Shown here one piece after another: positions 9,910 through 19,265 of a stretch of 64,000 nt of DNA. A program made the position numbers and the translations under genes. The notes beneath the pieces were generated by a model that worked only from the letters and a program-made list of their open reading frames with translations, ran no database searches and was not told the DNA's origin. Positions within the stretch are counted from its first letter, which is position 1. Every line of letters begins with the position of its first letter. The stretch covers positions 104,626 through 168,625 of the forward strand of contig CACZFI010000005.1 of NCBI GenBank assembly GCA_902780405.1, written 5' to 3'. This DNA is from an uncultured Lachnospiraceae bacterium. Lineage in GTDB: Bacteria; Bacillota; Clostridia; Lachnospirales; Lachnospiraceae.

Positions 9910-10350
9910 ATGGAAAACTTGCTGATCTGGCTTATCATCGCAGGCGTCATGCTTGTGGCTGAGATCGTTTCCCTCGGTCTTACCACCATATGGTTTGCCG
10001 GCGGTGCGGTGGTTGCAGCGGTCTGCTCCTGCTTCAATCTGGGGTGGATTCCGCAGGTCATCATCTTTTCGGTGGTTTCGTTGGCACTCTTATTCCTGAT
10101 GCGCCCGCTTGCCGAGAAGAAACTGATGAAGGACACCATCAAGACCAATGTCGAAAGCCTTGTGGGTGCGAAAGCCATTGTGACCGAGGATATCGACAAC
10201 TTAAACGCCAAGGGCACAGTCAAGGTGAACGGCCTTGAGTGGACCGCAAGATCCGCGGACGATACCGCGATTGCGGCGGGTACCACGGTAACCATACGAG
10301 CCATTGAAGGCGTGAAACTTATGGTGACAGCAGAAAATCGGGAGGAGTAA
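9910..10350 (+). CDS. NfeD-family membrane protein
   Basis: A 146-residue protein with two or three hydrophobic segments in the first 75 residues (LLIWLIIAGVMLVAEIVSLGL, VVAAVCSCFNLG, VIIFSVVSLALLFLMRPLA), then a soluble OB-fold-like domain (residues 80-146) with VGAKAIVTEDI and GTVKVNGLEWTARS. This is the short NfeD form, known to pair with SPFH/stomatin proteins. The SPFH gene starts 2 bp downstream, which supports the assignment. The pair is thought to organise membrane microdomains. Confidence 0.9.
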   Translation: MENLLIWLIIAGVMLVAEIVSLGLTTIWFAGGAVVAAVCSCFNLGWIPQVIIFSVVSLALLFLMRPLAEKKLMKDTIKTNVESLVGAKAIVTEDIDNLNAKGTVKVNGLEWTARSADDTAIAAGTTVTIRAIEGVKLMVTAENREE

Positions 10351-10352
10351 TC

Positions 10353-11309
10353 ATGAATCAGATCTTACTTATGAACGGCGGACAGGCCTTCGCCATCTTC
10401 GTAGCATTTGTTGTAATCATTGTAGCTTGCAGCTGCATCCGTATCGTACCGCAGGCGTATGCATACGTGGTAGAGCGTCTCGGAACCTATCAGACCACCT
10501 GGTCTGCGGGCTTCAAGATGAAGGCGCCCATCATCGACAAGGTATCGCACAGGGTATCCTTAAAGGAGCAGGTAGCGGATTTCCCGCCTCAGCCCGTGAT
10601 CACCAAGGATAATGTTACCATGCGTATCGATACCGTTGTATTCTTCCAGATTACCGACCCGAAGCTGTTTGCCTACGGTGTGGAGAATCCCATCATGGCG
10701 ATCGAGAACCTGGCGGCTACGACCCTTCGTAACGTCATTGGTGAGCTCGAGCTCGACCAGACACTGACTTCAAGAGAGACCATCAACACCAAGATGCGTG
10801 CGACTCTTGATGAGGCAACCGATCCCTGGGGTATCAAGGTGAATCGAGTAGAGTTAAAGAACATCATCCCTCCCGCAGCCATTCAGGATGCGATGGAGAA
10901 GCAGATGAAGGCAGAGCGTGAGAGACGTGAGCAGATCCTCATCGCAGAAGGTGAGAAGAAGTCAGCCATCCTTCGTGCAGAGGGACAGAAGGAATCCATG
11001 ATCCTCTCCGCAGAGGCAGAGAAGCAGTCGGCCATCCTTCGCGCAGAGGCAGCCAAGGAAGCAACCATCCGCAGAGCGGAAGGTGAGGCAGAGGCGATCC
11101 TCAAGGTGCAGCAGGCAACCGCTGACGGTATCAAGGCTTTAAATGAGGCGAACCCCGACCAGGCGGTTCTTACCTTAAAGAGCCTCGAGGCCTTCGGCAA
11201 GGCTGCGGACGGCAAGGCAACCAAGCTGATCATTCCCTCCGAGATCGCAAGCATCGCAGGTCTTGCGTCCTCTCTGACAGAGATTTCCAGAAAAAATGAG
11301 GAAGCATAA
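10353..11309 (+). CDS. SPFH/stomatin-like (paraslipin) membrane protein
   Basis: A 318-residue SPFH-domain protein. An N-terminal anchor (AFAIFVAFVVIIVACSCI) is followed by the SPFH domain starting IVPQAYAYVVERLGTYQTTW at about residue 30, then a long Ala/Glu-rich coiled coil (about 190-270) with heptad-like repeats of the ERREQILIAEGEKKSAILRAEG type, and a C-terminal tail. Such proteins oligomerise on the membrane and partner with NfeD, encoded just upstream. The start is set by GGAGGAGTAATC ahead of the ATG at 10353. The stop overlaps the start of the next gene by one base (TAATG). Confidence 0.93.
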   Translation: MNQILLMNGGQAFAIFVAFVVIIVACSCIRIVPQAYAYVVERLGTYQTTWSAGFKMKAPIIDKVSHRVSLKEQVADFPPQPVITKDNVTMRIDTVVFFQITDPKLFAYGVENPIMAIENLAATTLRNVIGELELDQTLTSRETINTKMRATLDEATDPWGIKVNRVELKNIIPPAAIQDAMEKQMKAERERREQILIAEGEKKSAILRAEGQKESMILSAEAEKQSAILRAEAAKEATIRRAEGEAEAILKVQQATADGIKALNEANPDQAVLTLKSLEAFGKAADGKATKLIIPSEIASIAGLASSLTEISRKNEEA

Positions 11310-11677
11310 TGGCAGATAAGCAGATGTTAACGGAAAACATCATCAAACAGCTGTCCGAGTACGGCCCGAACCTTGTGGAGGGCGTGGAAGAAGTCGTCGG
11401 CGAACTCCGCGGCGAGCGTGTTTCCGACACGGATGAACTCTTTACACTGGTCATCCAGGGTATCAACTGGGAGATCGAGGTCTTCAACAACTGTGAGGAC
11501 ACCATTGTCAGCGTGTCCGACGCCATCGACAAAGGCAGGATGGCAGCGGCGGTAGGCAGACTCGGCAAAGTGCTTGCCGAAAAGGACGATATCAAGATCG
11601 CAGCCTGCCTGGAAGTGGATTTTTTGCCCTTCGTAAGATCGATGAATGAGATCAGCCGGAAGCTTGTGACGGCATAA
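11309..11677 (+). CDS. Small protein of unknown function linked to the NfeD-SPFH pair
   Basis: A 122-residue soluble, mostly helical acidic protein that I do not recognise. Its ATG shares one base with the SPFH stop (TAATG), so translation is probably coupled. No membrane segment, metal motif or nucleotide motif is visible. The final residues (FVRSMNEISRKLVTA) resemble the SPFH protein's own ending (LTEISRKNEEA), though this may be chance. The gene is followed directly by an intrinsic terminator, closing the operon. Confidence 0.75.
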   Translation: MADKQMLTENIIKQLSEYGPNLVEGVEEVVGELRGERVSDTDELFTLVIQGINWEIEVFNNCEDTIVSVSDAIDKGRMAAAVGRLGKVLAEKDDIKIAACLEVDFLPFVRSMNEISRKLVTA

Positions 11678-11690
11678 TTGTGATATTTTT

Positions 11691-11722
11691 ACACCGACCC
11701 TTATCGGGTCGGTGTTTTTTTG
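11691..11722 (+). terminator. Intrinsic terminator of the hydratase-NfeD-SPFH unit
   Basis: ACACCGACCC-TTAT-CGGGTCGGTGT followed by a run of T. Confidence 0.9.
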
Positions 11723-11806
11723 TTGTAAATTACCATACCAAAATTTGAAAGATGATATTTTTTATAAAAAATGCATAAAACTGTTTCGTTTTTTTTACTT
11801 TGATGA

Positions 11807-11812
11807 TATAAT
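11807..11812 (+). promoter_or_regulatory. Probable -10 box of the glgC-glgD promoter
   Basis: A TATAAT lies 32 bp upstream of the glgC ATG in a very AT-rich stretch (11720-11830). The matching -35 position (TTTCGT) is weak, so the promoter may need an activator, or the true -35 uses different spacing. Confidence 0.5.
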
Positions 11813-11844
11813 ATAACATATTCTTGCTAAAAAGGGGTGACTTT

Positions 11845-13113
11845 ATGATTAAGAAGGAAATGATAGCCATGCTCTTGGCGGGCGGACAAGGAAGTCGACT
11901 CGGTGTCCTCACCTCAAAGCTGGCCAAGCCCGCAGTGGCCTTCGGCGGTAAATACAAGATCATTGATTTCCCGCTTTCTAACTGTATCAACTCCGGCGTT
12001 GATACGGTGGGCGTGCTTACACAGTATAGACCGCTTCGACTTAATCAGCACATCGGAATCGGTATCCCCTGGGATCTCGACCGAAACATCGGTGGCGTTA
12101 CGGTGCTTCCGCCGTACGAAACCAGCACGGACAGTCAGTGGTATACAGGTACAGCGAATGCAATCTACCAGAACATCGAGTATATCGATTATTACAATCC
12201 GGAATACGTACTGATCCTTTCCGGAGATCATATTTACAAGATGGACTACGAGGTGATGCTTGACTATCACAAGACAAGCAAAGCCGACATTACGCTTGCA
12301 ACTTATCAGGTTCCCATCGAGGAAGCAAGCCGTTTCGGCGTGGTGATCACGGACGATTCCGGCTGCATTCAGGAGTTCGAGGAGAAGCCCGAGCACCCGA
12401 GAAGCAACAAGGCTTCCATGGGTATCTACATTTTCAACTGGAAGGTGCTGCGTGATGCACTGACAGAGCTTAAAGACCAGCCTTCCTGCGACTTCGGTAA
12501 GCACATTATCCCGCACTGCCACGCGAACGGCAGCAAGATCTGCGCTTACGACTACAAGGGTTACTGGAAGGATGTAGGAACCTTAGGCTCCTACTGGGAA
12601 GCGAATATGGAACTTGTGGATATCATTCCCGAGTTCAATCTCTATGAGGAGTTCTGGCGCATCTACACCAAGAGTGACGTGCTCCCGCCTCAGTACATCG
12701 ATCCCGAAGGATCGGTTACGGAGAGTATTGTGGGTGAAGGTACCGAGATTTACGGTACGATCGAGCACTCGGTTGTAGGTTCAGGCGTAACCATCGGCAA
12801 GAATGCCGTAGTTAAGAATTCCATCATCATGAACGGCGTAACCATCGGCGACGGCGCAGTGATCGACAAAGCCATCATCGCGGAGGGTACCGTCATCGGT
12901 AAGAACACAGAGCTTGGCGTCGGAGAGGAAGTTCCGAACGAGCTTGCACCCCATATCTACTCATTCGGCCTTGTGACGATCGGTGAGAATTCCGTTATTC
13001 CCGACGGAGTTAAGATCGGCAAGAACGTTGCCATCTTTGGTGAGACCACCATCGACGAATATCCGGACGGCCTCTTAAAGAGCGGTTCGAGCATCATAAA
13101 GGTAGGTGAATGA
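11845..13113 (+). CDS. glgC: glucose-1-phosphate adenylyltransferase
   Basis: ADP-glucose pyrophosphorylase makes ADP-glucose from ATP and glucose-1-phosphate for glycogen synthesis. The N-terminal nucleotidyltransferase motif is [15 protein letters not shown], followed by [30 protein letters not shown] near residue 126 binds the metal and sugar phosphate. The C-terminal third is a left-handed beta-helix of hexapeptides ([19 protein letters not shown]). An in-frame TTG at 11824 exists, but the ATG at 11845 has AAAGGGGTG 7 bp upstream and fits the family N-terminus, giving 422 residues. Followed with a slight overlap region by glgD, its regulatory partner. Confidence 0.96.
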   Translation: MIKKEMIAMLLAGGQGSRLGVLTSKLAKPAVAFGGKYKIIDFPLSNCINSGVDTVGVLTQYRPLRLNQHIGIGIPWDLDRNIGGVTVLPPYETSTDSQWYTGTANAIYQNIEYIDYYNPEYVLILSGDHIYKMDYEVMLDYHKTSKADITLATYQVPIEEASRFGVVITDDSGCIQEFEEKPEHPRSNKASMGIYIFNWKVLRDALTELKDQPSCDFGKHIIPHCHANGSKICAYDYKGYWKDVGTLGSYWEANMELVDIIPEFNLYEEFWRIYTKSDVLPPQYIDPEGSVTESIVGEGTEIYGTIEHSVVGSGVTIGKNAVVKNSIIMNGVTIGDGAVIDKAIIAEGTVIGKNTELGVGEEVPNELAPHIYSFGLVTIGENSVIPDGVKIGKNVAIFGETTIDEYPDGLLKSGSSIIKVGE

Positions 13114-13114
13114 G

Positions 13115-14239
13115 ATGAGAGCGATAGGAATTATACTGGCAGGCGGAAACAGCAGCAGGATGGGTGAGTTGTCAGCAAAGAGAGCGGTTGCGGCTATGCC
13201 GATCGTCGGAAGCTACAGAGCGATCGATTTCACGCTTTCCAACATGACCAACTCCCACATTCAGAAGGTAGCGGTTTACACCCAATACAACTCCCGCTCC
13301 CTGAATGAACACTTAAACTCATCCAAATGGTGGGACTTCGGAAGAAAGCAGGGTGGACTTTATCTCTTCACACCTACGATCACTTCCACGAACAGTTACT
13401 GGTATCAGGGTACGGCAGACGCGCTCTACCAGAACATCAACTTCTTAAAGTCGGCACATGAGCCCTACGTTGTGATCGCTCATGGAGATGCCGTCTACAA
13501 GATGGACTACAACAAGGTACTTGAGGAGCATATCGCCACCGGCGCAGACATCACCATCGTCTGCAAGGATATCGAGGCGGGAGATGATGATATCAAGCGT
13601 TTCGGCGTGGTAACACTTGCTCCGGACGGACGCGTGACCGGATTTGAGGAGAAGCCTTTGGTTGCACAGACCAACACGGCATCCATCGGTGTCTACGTTG
13701 TCAGAAGACGTCAGCTGATCGAACTTCTCGAGGCCTGCGCGGCAGAGGGAAGAAAGGATTTCGTTGCAGATATCCTGATCCGCTACAAGAACGTCAAGAA
13801 GATCTACGGATACAAGCTTGACTCCTACTGGAGGAACATCGGTACCGTGGATTCCTACTTCAAGACCAATATGGACTTCCTGAAGAAGGATGTCAGAGAT
13901 TATTTCTTCAGACAGCATCCGGATGTATTCTCTAAGATTGAGGATCTTCCTCCTGCGAAGTACAACAAGGACGCAGTCGTGAACAACAGTTTGATCGCCA
14001 GCGGAAGTATCATCAACGGTACGGTTGAGGATTCCATCCTCTTCAAGAAGGTATACATCGGTAACAATTGCGTGATCAAGAATTCCGTGATCTTAAACGA
14101 TGTACACATTGGCGATAACTGCTACATCGAAAATTGCATCGTGGAGAGTCGTGATACGCTCCGTGCGAATACAGTACACACAGGTGATCCTGACCAGATC
14201 AAGGTCATCGTTGAGAAAAACTTCAGATACGCTCTGTAA
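13115..14239 (+). CDS. glgD: glucose-1-phosphate adenylyltransferase subunit GlgD
   Basis: GlgD is the paralogue of GlgC found in Firmicutes; it boosts activity in a GlgC-GlgD complex and often lacks catalysis on its own. The protein starts MRAIGIILAGGNSSRMG, and the motif that is GGQGSRLG in GlgC is GGNSSRMG here, in keeping with a regulatory subunit. AHGDAVYKMDY corresponds to the sugar-binding loop. A beta-helix fills the C-terminus. A GTG at 13106 overlapping glgC could start three residues earlier; the ATG at 13115 is preferred because GGTG lies 6 bp upstream. 374 residues. Confidence 0.95.
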   Translation: MRAIGIILAGGNSSRMGELSAKRAVAAMPIVGSYRAIDFTLSNMTNSHIQKVAVYTQYNSRSLNEHLNSSKWWDFGRKQGGLYLFTPTITSTNSYWYQGTADALYQNINFLKSAHEPYVVIAHGDAVYKMDYNKVLEEHIATGADITIVCKDIEAGDDDIKRFGVVTLAPDGRVTGFEEKPLVAQTNTASIGVYVVRRRQLIELLEACAAEGRKDFVADILIRYKNVKKIYGYKLDSYWRNIGTVDSYFKTNMDFLKKDVRDYFFRQHPDVFSKIEDLPPAKYNKDAVVNNSLIASGSIINGTVEDSILFKKVYIGNNCVIKNSVILNDVHIGDNCYIENCIVESRDTLRANTVHTGDPDQIKVIVEKNFRYAL

Positions 14240-14270
14240 TTTGGGTTTTTAGGTTTTAAGGAGGGGTTAC

Positions 14271-14540
14271 ATGCAGATTACAGATGTAAGAGTCAGAAAA
14301 GTTGCGAAGGAAGGCAAGATGCGTGCTGTGGTTTCGATCACGATCGACGATGAATTCGTTGTACATGACATCAAGGTCATTGAAGGAGAGAAGGGACTTT
14401 TCATTGCAATGCCGAGCCGTAAGGCATCGGACGGGGAGTACAGGGATATCGCACATCCCATCAACTCGGAGACGAGAGACAGGATACAGAATCTGATCCT
14501 CGAGAGGTACAAAGAAGCAGAATTGCTTCCCGAAGAATAA
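14271..14540 (+). CDS. spoVG: septation protein SpoVG
   Basis: SpoVG is a small site-specific nucleic-acid-binding regulator tied to septation and sporulation in Firmicutes. The 89-residue protein matches in length and in motifs: [11 protein letters not shown] at the start, [27 protein letters not shown] and the closing [17 protein letters not shown] strong AAGGAGGGG site precedes the ATG. It lies 31 bp after glgD with no promoter visible, so it may be carried on the glg transcript, and it is closed by a terminator. Confidence 0.95.
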   Translation: MQITDVRVRKVAKEGKMRAVVSITIDDEFVVHDIKVIEGEKGLFIAMPSRKASDGEYRDIAHPINSETRDRIQNLILERYKEAELLPEE

Positions 14541-14545
14541 TCACG

Positions 14546-14574
14546 AAGGGGTTGCCCCAGGGCAGCCCCTTTTT
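14546..14574 (+). terminator. Intrinsic terminator after spoVG
   Basis: AAGGGGTTGCC pairs with GGCAGCCCCTT, followed by TTTT. It sits only 25 bp before hprK, so hprK either uses read-through or a promoter hidden in this short stretch. Confidence 0.85.
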
Positions 14575-14598
14575 AAAGGAAAGGCGGAACTAACAGCC

Positions 14599-15555
14599 AT
14601 GGAAGACCAATACAGCGTTACCGTCACGGATCTCATCAACAAGATGAATCTTGTGAACCATACGCCGGAGATCGATACGGACAGTATTCTGATCAAGGAC
14701 CCCAATATGAACCGTCCGGCCGTCCAGCTCGCAGGTTTCTTTGAGCACTTTGATGCGGCGAGAATCCAGATCTGCGGCAATGTCGAGTACGCTTACATCG
14801 CGAATATGCATACCAGGGAGGAGAACATCGAGATCTTCGACAAGATGTTTGCCTACAAGATCCCCTGCCTCATCTTCTGCAGGAATCTTCAACCCTATGA
14901 TTTCATCATCGAAGAGGGCAAGAAATACGGCGTGCCCATCCTTACCGACCGTTCAGAGACCACATCGGACTTCGTGCACGAGGTCGTGAAGTGGCTGCAC
15001 GTGGAGATGGCACCGACGACCACCGTACACGCGGTTTTAGTCGATGTATACGGCGAAGGCGTCCTCATTATGGGAGATTCCGGTATCGGAAAGAGCGAGG
15101 CCGCACTTGAGCTGATCCGGCGCGGACATCGTCTGGTTTCGGATGATGTGGTGGAGATCCGGAAGGTTTCCTCGGAGACCTTGGTCGGCACATCGCCGGA
15201 TATCACGCGATACTTTATCGAACTTCGAGGTATCGGTATCATCAACGTCAAGCAGATGTTCGGTGTCGAGTGCGTGAAGCAGACGCAGAGCATCGATCTT
15301 GTGATCAAGCTTGAAGAGTGGGATCGTGATGCAAATTACGACCGCCTCGGACTTGAGGAACAATACACCGAGATCCTGGGGAATAAGGTGGTAAGCCACT
15401 CCATCCCCATACGTCCCGGACGAAATATCGCGATCATCGTAGAGAGCGCCGCAGTCAACAACCGTCAGAAGAAGATGGGAGAGAACGCTGCACAGCAGTT
15501 CTACGACAGGATCACGGAGAATATGGCCAAGAACATGAAACATCAGGAGGAATAA
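14599..15555 (+). CDS. hprK: HPr kinase/phosphorylase
   Basis: HprK/P phosphorylates Ser46 of HPr and Crh and removes that phosphate again, linking glycolytic state to catabolite repression. The 318-residue length is typical. The P-loop GDSGIGKSEAALELI lies at about residue 157, the catalytic SDDVVEIR follows, and the C-terminal signature region (GIGIINVKQMFGVECV) is present. The gene sits in front of a glucokinase gene by 3 bp, and about 4 kb downstream lies an HPr-like protein that keeps Ser46 but lacks His15, a probable substrate. Confidence 0.95.
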   Translation: MEDQYSVTVTDLINKMNLVNHTPEIDTDSILIKDPNMNRPAVQLAGFFEHFDAARIQICGNVEYAYIANMHTREENIEIFDKMFAYKIPCLIFCRNLQPYDFIIEEGKKYGVPILTDRSETTSDFVHEVVKWLHVEMAPTTTVHAVLVDVYGEGVLIMGDSGIGKSEAALELIRRGHRLVSDDVVEIRKVSSETLVGTSPDITRYFIELRGIGIINVKQMFGVECVKQTQSIDLVIKLEEWDRDANYDRLGLEEQYTEILGNKVVSHSIPIRPGRNIAIIVESAAVNNRQKKMGENAAQQFYDRITENMAKNMKHQEE

Positions 15556-15558
15556 GAC

Positions 15559-16500
15559 ATGGCGAAGTATTTATTTGGAGTTGATATCGGAGGTACCACC
15601 GTAAAGCTCGGACTCTTTTCCGAGAACGCGGAGCTTCTTGATAAGTGGGAGATCACCACACGTACTACGGGTGGCGGAAAAAATATCCTTGGTGATATCG
15701 CTGAGGCGGTTGCCGACAAGATGGCAGAAAAGCAGATCAATACGGAGGATGTTCTCGGTATCGGTATGGGTGTTCCCGGACCCGTGAAGGAGGACGGAAC
15801 CGTGCTTCGCTGTGCGAATCTGGGCTGGGGCGTATTCAATTGCGCCGAAGAACTCTCCAAGCTGACCGGATTTCCGGTGAAGGCCGGCAATGATGCCAAC
15901 ATCGCAGCCTTAGGCGAGATGTGGCAGGGCGGCGGCAAGGGATACGACAATGTCGTAATGGTAACCCTTGGAACCGGTGTCGGCGGCGGTATCATCATCG
16001 GCGGACATATGCTCTACGGCACGAACGGTGCCGGCGGTGAGATCGGACATATCACCATGAACGAGGCCGAGACGGAGACCTGCGGCTGCGGTCGTAAGGG
16101 CTGCCTGGAGCAGTACACTTCCGCAAGAGGTATCGTAAGACTTGCAAGCAACGCCATCAACAATACCGACCGTCCTTCGAGCTTAAGAAACGTTCCCTAC
16201 ATCAGCGCCAAGGAGATCTTTGACGCAGCGAAGAACGGCGATGATCTTGCGATGGAGCTCGTGGAAGAACACGGACGCATTTTGGGACGCGCATTAAGCA
16301 AGATTGCCTGCGTGGTAGATCCCGATATCTTTGTTATCGGCGGCGGTGTCTCAAGAGCGGGTACCATCATCACGGACACAACCGAGAAGTACTTCAAGGA
16401 GTTCGCTTTCCACGCATGCAAGAACACCAAATTTGCCCTTGCGGAGCTCGGAAACGATGCCGGTATTTACGGAGGAGCTTATCTCATCTTAAATAGTTAA
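15559..16500 (+). CDS. ROK-family glucokinase
   Basis: A 313-residue ROK (repressor/ORF/kinase) protein, probably glucokinase (ATP + glucose to glucose-6-phosphate). The ATP-binding phosphate motif DIGGTTVKLGLF is at residue 8, the sugar-binding GNDANIAALGE near 112, and the zinc-binding ROK motif CGCGRKGCLEQYTS near 175. There is no N-terminal helix-turn-helix, which separates it from ROK repressors. It follows hprK by 3 bp, so the two are likely one transcript. The exact sugar is inferred. Confidence 0.88.
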   Translation: MAKYLFGVDIGGTTVKLGLFSENAELLDKWEITTRTTGGGKNILGDIAEAVADKMAEKQINTEDVLGIGMGVPGPVKEDGTVLRCANLGWGVFNCAEELSKLTGFPVKAGNDANIAALGEMWQGGGKGYDNVVMVTLGTGVGGGIIIGGHMLYGTNGAGGEIGHITMNEAETETCGCGRKGCLEQYTSARGIVRLASNAINNTDRPSSLRNVPYISAKEIFDAAKNGDDLAMELVEEHGRILGRALSKIACVVDPDIFVIGGGVSRAGTIITDTTEKYFKEFAFHACKNTKFALAELGNDAGIYGGAYLILNS

Positions 16501-16550
16501 GTTGACGAAGAAACCCGGTTTCCGTTCCGTTTTTTCTACATTTTGTCACA

Positions 16551-16579
16551 TTGAATAAAAGAAACCCATGCGTTATGAT
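16551..16579 (+). promoter_or_regulatory. Candidate promoter of the murB cluster
   Basis: TTGAAT (16551-16556), 17 bp, TATGAT (16574-16579). The -10 box lies inside the left arm and loop of the terminator hairpin at 16562-16609, so initiation and termination signals overlap here. Confidence 0.45.
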
Positions 16580-16609
16580 TAAAATCGTTGAATAATGCGT
16601 GGGTTTTTT
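16562..16609 (+). terminator. Intrinsic terminator after the glucokinase gene
   Basis: AAACCCATGCGTTAT pairs with ATAATGCGTGGGTTT (with G-T pairs), followed by a T-run. Confidence 0.75.
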
Positions 16610-16635
16610 CACGTTTTCTGTAAGAGGATATCCAC

Positions 16636-17511
16636 ATGACAAGCATCGATCAGATTACGCACGAACAAAAGGTCTCCCTTGCGAAGGAAACCACCTTCCG
16701 TGTCGGAGGCGAAGCATTGGATTTTTATATACCCTCCTCGGAGGAGGAACTCTGCCTGCTTTCCCGCTATTTTAAGGAAGCCGGGCAGGATTTTTTGGTA
16801 CTCGGAAACGGAAGCAATGTCCTGTTCGCCGATACGCCTTTTAAGACGCCCATCATCAAGATCGGCGACGCATATTCGTCTATCACGGTAGACGGAAACC
16901 GCATCCATGTCGAAGCGGGTGCCATGCTTTCCAAGGTGGCTGCCGTGGCAAGAGATCATGCACTCTCGGGACTTTGTTTTGCGGCGGGAATCCCCGGCAC
17001 CATCGGCGGTGCAATCTGCATGAACGCAGGTGCGTACGGCGGTGAGATGAAGGATGTCGTGGAGTCCGTGACTATCGTGACAGAGGGCGGTAAGACGGAA
17101 GTTCGCTCCTGTGACGAGATGGACTTCGGCTACAGAAGAAGCGCTATGCAGCCGGGACAGATCGTAAGCCGCGTTACGCTTCGCCTTGCTGAGGGCGATG
17201 TGGCCGAGATCAACAAAAAGATGGAAGAATTAAAGAAAGCAAGGGTTGAAAAGCAACCGCTCGAATACCCTTCCGCGGGCTCGACATTTAAGCGTCCGGA
17301 GGGATATTTTGCAGGCAAGCTGATCGACGATTCGGGACTGCGCGGCTACAGAGTCGGCGGTGCGATGGTATCCGAGAAGCACTGCGGATTTGTGATCAAT
17401 TACGATCACGCAACGGCACAGGACATCCTGACACTGATTGAGGATGTGCGCCGCATCGTACACGAGAAACAGGGAATCTGGCTGACACCGGAGGTAAAAA
17501 TCTTCGCATGA
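16636..17511 (+). CDS. murB: UDP-N-acetylenolpyruvoylglucosamine reductase
   Basis: MurB reduces UDP-GlcNAc-enolpyruvate to UDP-MurNAc with NADPH and FAD in cytoplasmic peptidoglycan synthesis. The 291-residue protein shows TTFRVGGEA (FAD fold), LGNGSNVLF, the FAD-binding AGIPGTIGGAICMNAGAYG near residue 116, GYRRSAM, and the active-site YPSAGSTFKRP near 213 whose Ser is the proton donor. This is the short type II form of Gram-positives. Its stop overlaps the rapZ start by 4 bp. Confidence 0.96.
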   Translation: MTSIDQITHEQKVSLAKETTFRVGGEALDFYIPSSEEELCLLSRYFKEAGQDFLVLGNGSNVLFADTPFKTPIIKIGDAYSSITVDGNRIHVEAGAMLSKVAAVARDHALSGLCFAAGIPGTIGGAICMNAGAYGGEMKDVVESVTIVTEGGKTEVRSCDEMDFGYRRSAMQPGQIVSRVTLRLAEGDVAEINKKMEELKKARVEKQPLEYPSAGSTFKRPEGYFAGKLIDDSGLRGYRVGGAMVSEKHCGFVINYDHATAQDILTLIEDVRRIVHEKQGIWLTPEVKIFA

Positions 17512-18383
17512 GATTCATGATCGTAACCGGCATGAGTGGTGCCGGAAAGTCAACTGCATTAAAGATCCTTGAGGATGAGGGATACTTCTGCGTGGACAAC
17601 CTCCCCGTAATGCTGATCCCCCGTTTTGCGGACATGGCACATGATGATACGCTTGAGGTGACCAATATCGCCATCGGCGTGGATATCCGAAGCGGCGATG
17701 CTTTGGATCAGATGTCCGTGATGCTTGAGGAAATCAAGAACAACGGTTATACCTATGAGATTTTGTTCCTGGATGCTACCGAGCCTGCACTGGTCAAGCG
17801 CTACAAGGAGACCAGGCGCAGCCATCCGCTTTCCAAGGGAGGCAGGATCGGCGACGGCATCAAGGCGGAGCGTGAGAAGATCGAGTTTTTGCGCCAGCGT
17901 GCGGACTATGTGATCGACACGAGCACCCTGCTGACTCGGGAACTCAAGGTGGAACTGCTTAAGATCGTCGGTGACGGGAAGGCCTACGGCAATATGGTCC
18001 TCACTGTCATGAGCTTTGGATTTAAGTACGGAATCCCGAAAGATTCCGATCTGGTATTTGACGTACGTTTTCTTCCGAATCCCTACTATGTGCAGGAACT
18101 TCGACCGATGACGGGCAATGATGCACCGGTTGCCGAGATGGTTGCCGGCTGCGAGGAGTACGAGCCCTTTATGAAGTCCCTTACGGAGATGGTACATTTT
18201 CTGCTTCCCTGCTACAAGCGGGAGGGCAAGAATCAGCTGGTGATCTCCATCGGCTGTACCGGAGGAAAACACCGGTCCGTAACCGTGGTGAATGAACTGT
18301 TTGAGCGCCTGTCGGATCTTCCTTATACGGTGCGAAGATTCCACAGGGACATCACGAAGGACCGCATTGTCAAGGGAGAATAG
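17508..18383 (+). CDS. rapZ: RNase adapter / nucleotide-binding protein RapZ (YvcJ)
   Basis: A 291-residue P-loop protein with Walker A GMSGAGKSTALK at about residue 8 and the family-typical EGYFCVDNLP and C-terminal SIGCTGGKHRSV. In E. coli RapZ controls GlmY/GlmZ RNA decay; in Bacillus YvcJ is linked to competence and to UDP-sugar sensing. It begins inside murB (ATGA overlap). In Bacillus the order is yvcJ-yvcK-yvcL-crh; here yvcK is absent between rapZ and whiA. Confidence 0.95.
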   Translation: MRFMIVTGMSGAGKSTALKILEDEGYFCVDNLPVMLIPRFADMAHDDTLEVTNIAIGVDIRSGDALDQMSVMLEEIKNNGYTYEILFLDATEPALVKRYKETRRSHPLSKGGRIGDGIKAEREKIEFLRQRADYVIDTSTLLTRELKVELLKIVGDGKAYGNMVLTVMSFGFKYGIPKDSDLVFDVRFLPNPYYVQELRPMTGNDAPVAEMVAGCEEYEPFMKSLTEMVHFLLPCYKREGKNQLVISIGCTGGKHRSVTVVNELFERLSDLPYTVRRFHRDITKDRIVKGE

Positions 18384-18384
18384 C

Positions 18385-19236
18385 ATGTCCTTTTCTTCTG
18401 AAGTCAAAAAAGAACTGGTGCGACTTGTGCCGTCTGCCAGACACTGCAGACTGTCCGAACTCTCGGCCCTCGTTTCTATGAGCGGCGTTGTGAAAGACGG
18501 AAGCTGGTGGCGGGACGAGGAGAATTCCTACGCAGATGAGAAGATGGACCGTTTGGCAGAACTCTTATCCGTTACGCCGGTAGATGAGGCAGCGCTTCGC
18601 GCTTTGAAGCTTTCGAGTGTGGTGGACGGACGTTATGTTGCTGACCCGATTCTTACGGAATCCTCGTGCTGCAAACAGGCTTACGTGCGCGGTGCATTTT
18701 TAGCATGCGGGTCCCTGACGGATCCCGAGAAGGGCTATCACTTCGAGATCGCCTGTGACAACCCGAGGCATGCAGAGTATTTGATGCGGATCCTTACTGC
18801 ATTTTCCCTGCATCCGAAGACGGTGGAGCGCAAGCGCTATCATGTTGTATATATCAAGGAGAGTCAGGAAATCTCCGACCTGTTGAATCTGATGGGTGCG
18901 CATCACGCGCTGATGGACATGGAGAATGTCCGCATCCTGAAGGATATGAAAAACCGCGTCAACAGGCGCGTCAACTGCGAGACCGCGAACCTGAACAAGA
19001 CGGTTTCCGCAGCGGTAAGACAGATTGAGGATATCACCTACATCCGTGACACGAGAGGGCTTTCGACCCTGCCGAAGAACCTGCAGCAGCTTGCGGAGCT
19101 TCGGCTTAGCGAACCGGATATCACGCTGGCTGAGCTCGGGGAACGTTTGGACCCGCCGCTCGGAAAGTCAGGCGTCAATCACAGACTGAGAAAGATCAGT
19201 GAAATCGCTGATGAATTGAGAACGAGCCACCCGTAA
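18385..19236 (+). CDS. whiA: sporulation/cell-division regulator WhiA
   Basis: WhiA combines a degenerate LAGLIDADG homing-endonuclease fold with a C-terminal helix-turn-helix and binds DNA. The start is the ATG at 18385 (AAGGGAGAA upstream, MSFSSEVKKEL typical), one base after the rapZ stop; an ORF open further upstream is just rapZ sequence in another frame. The HTH region includes LPKNLQQLAELRL and DITLAELGERL near residues 230-255. At 283 residues it is about 30 shorter than usual, apparently in the first LAGLIDADG half. Confidence 0.93.
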   Translation: MSFSSEVKKELVRLVPSARHCRLSELSALVSMSGVVKDGSWWRDEENSYADEKMDRLAELLSVTPVDEAALRALKLSSVVDGRYVADPILTESSCCKQAYVRGAFLACGSLTDPEKGYHFEIACDNPRHAEYLMRILTAFSLHPKTVERKRYHVVYIKESQEISDLLNLMGAHHALMDMENVRILKDMKNRVNRRVNCETANLNKTVSAAVRQIEDITYIRDTRGLSTLPKNLQQLAELRLSEPDITLAELGERLDPPLGKSGVNHRLRKISEIADELRTSHP

Positions 19237-19265
19237 GGGGGCAAGATGTTTAGGAGGAAGGAACT

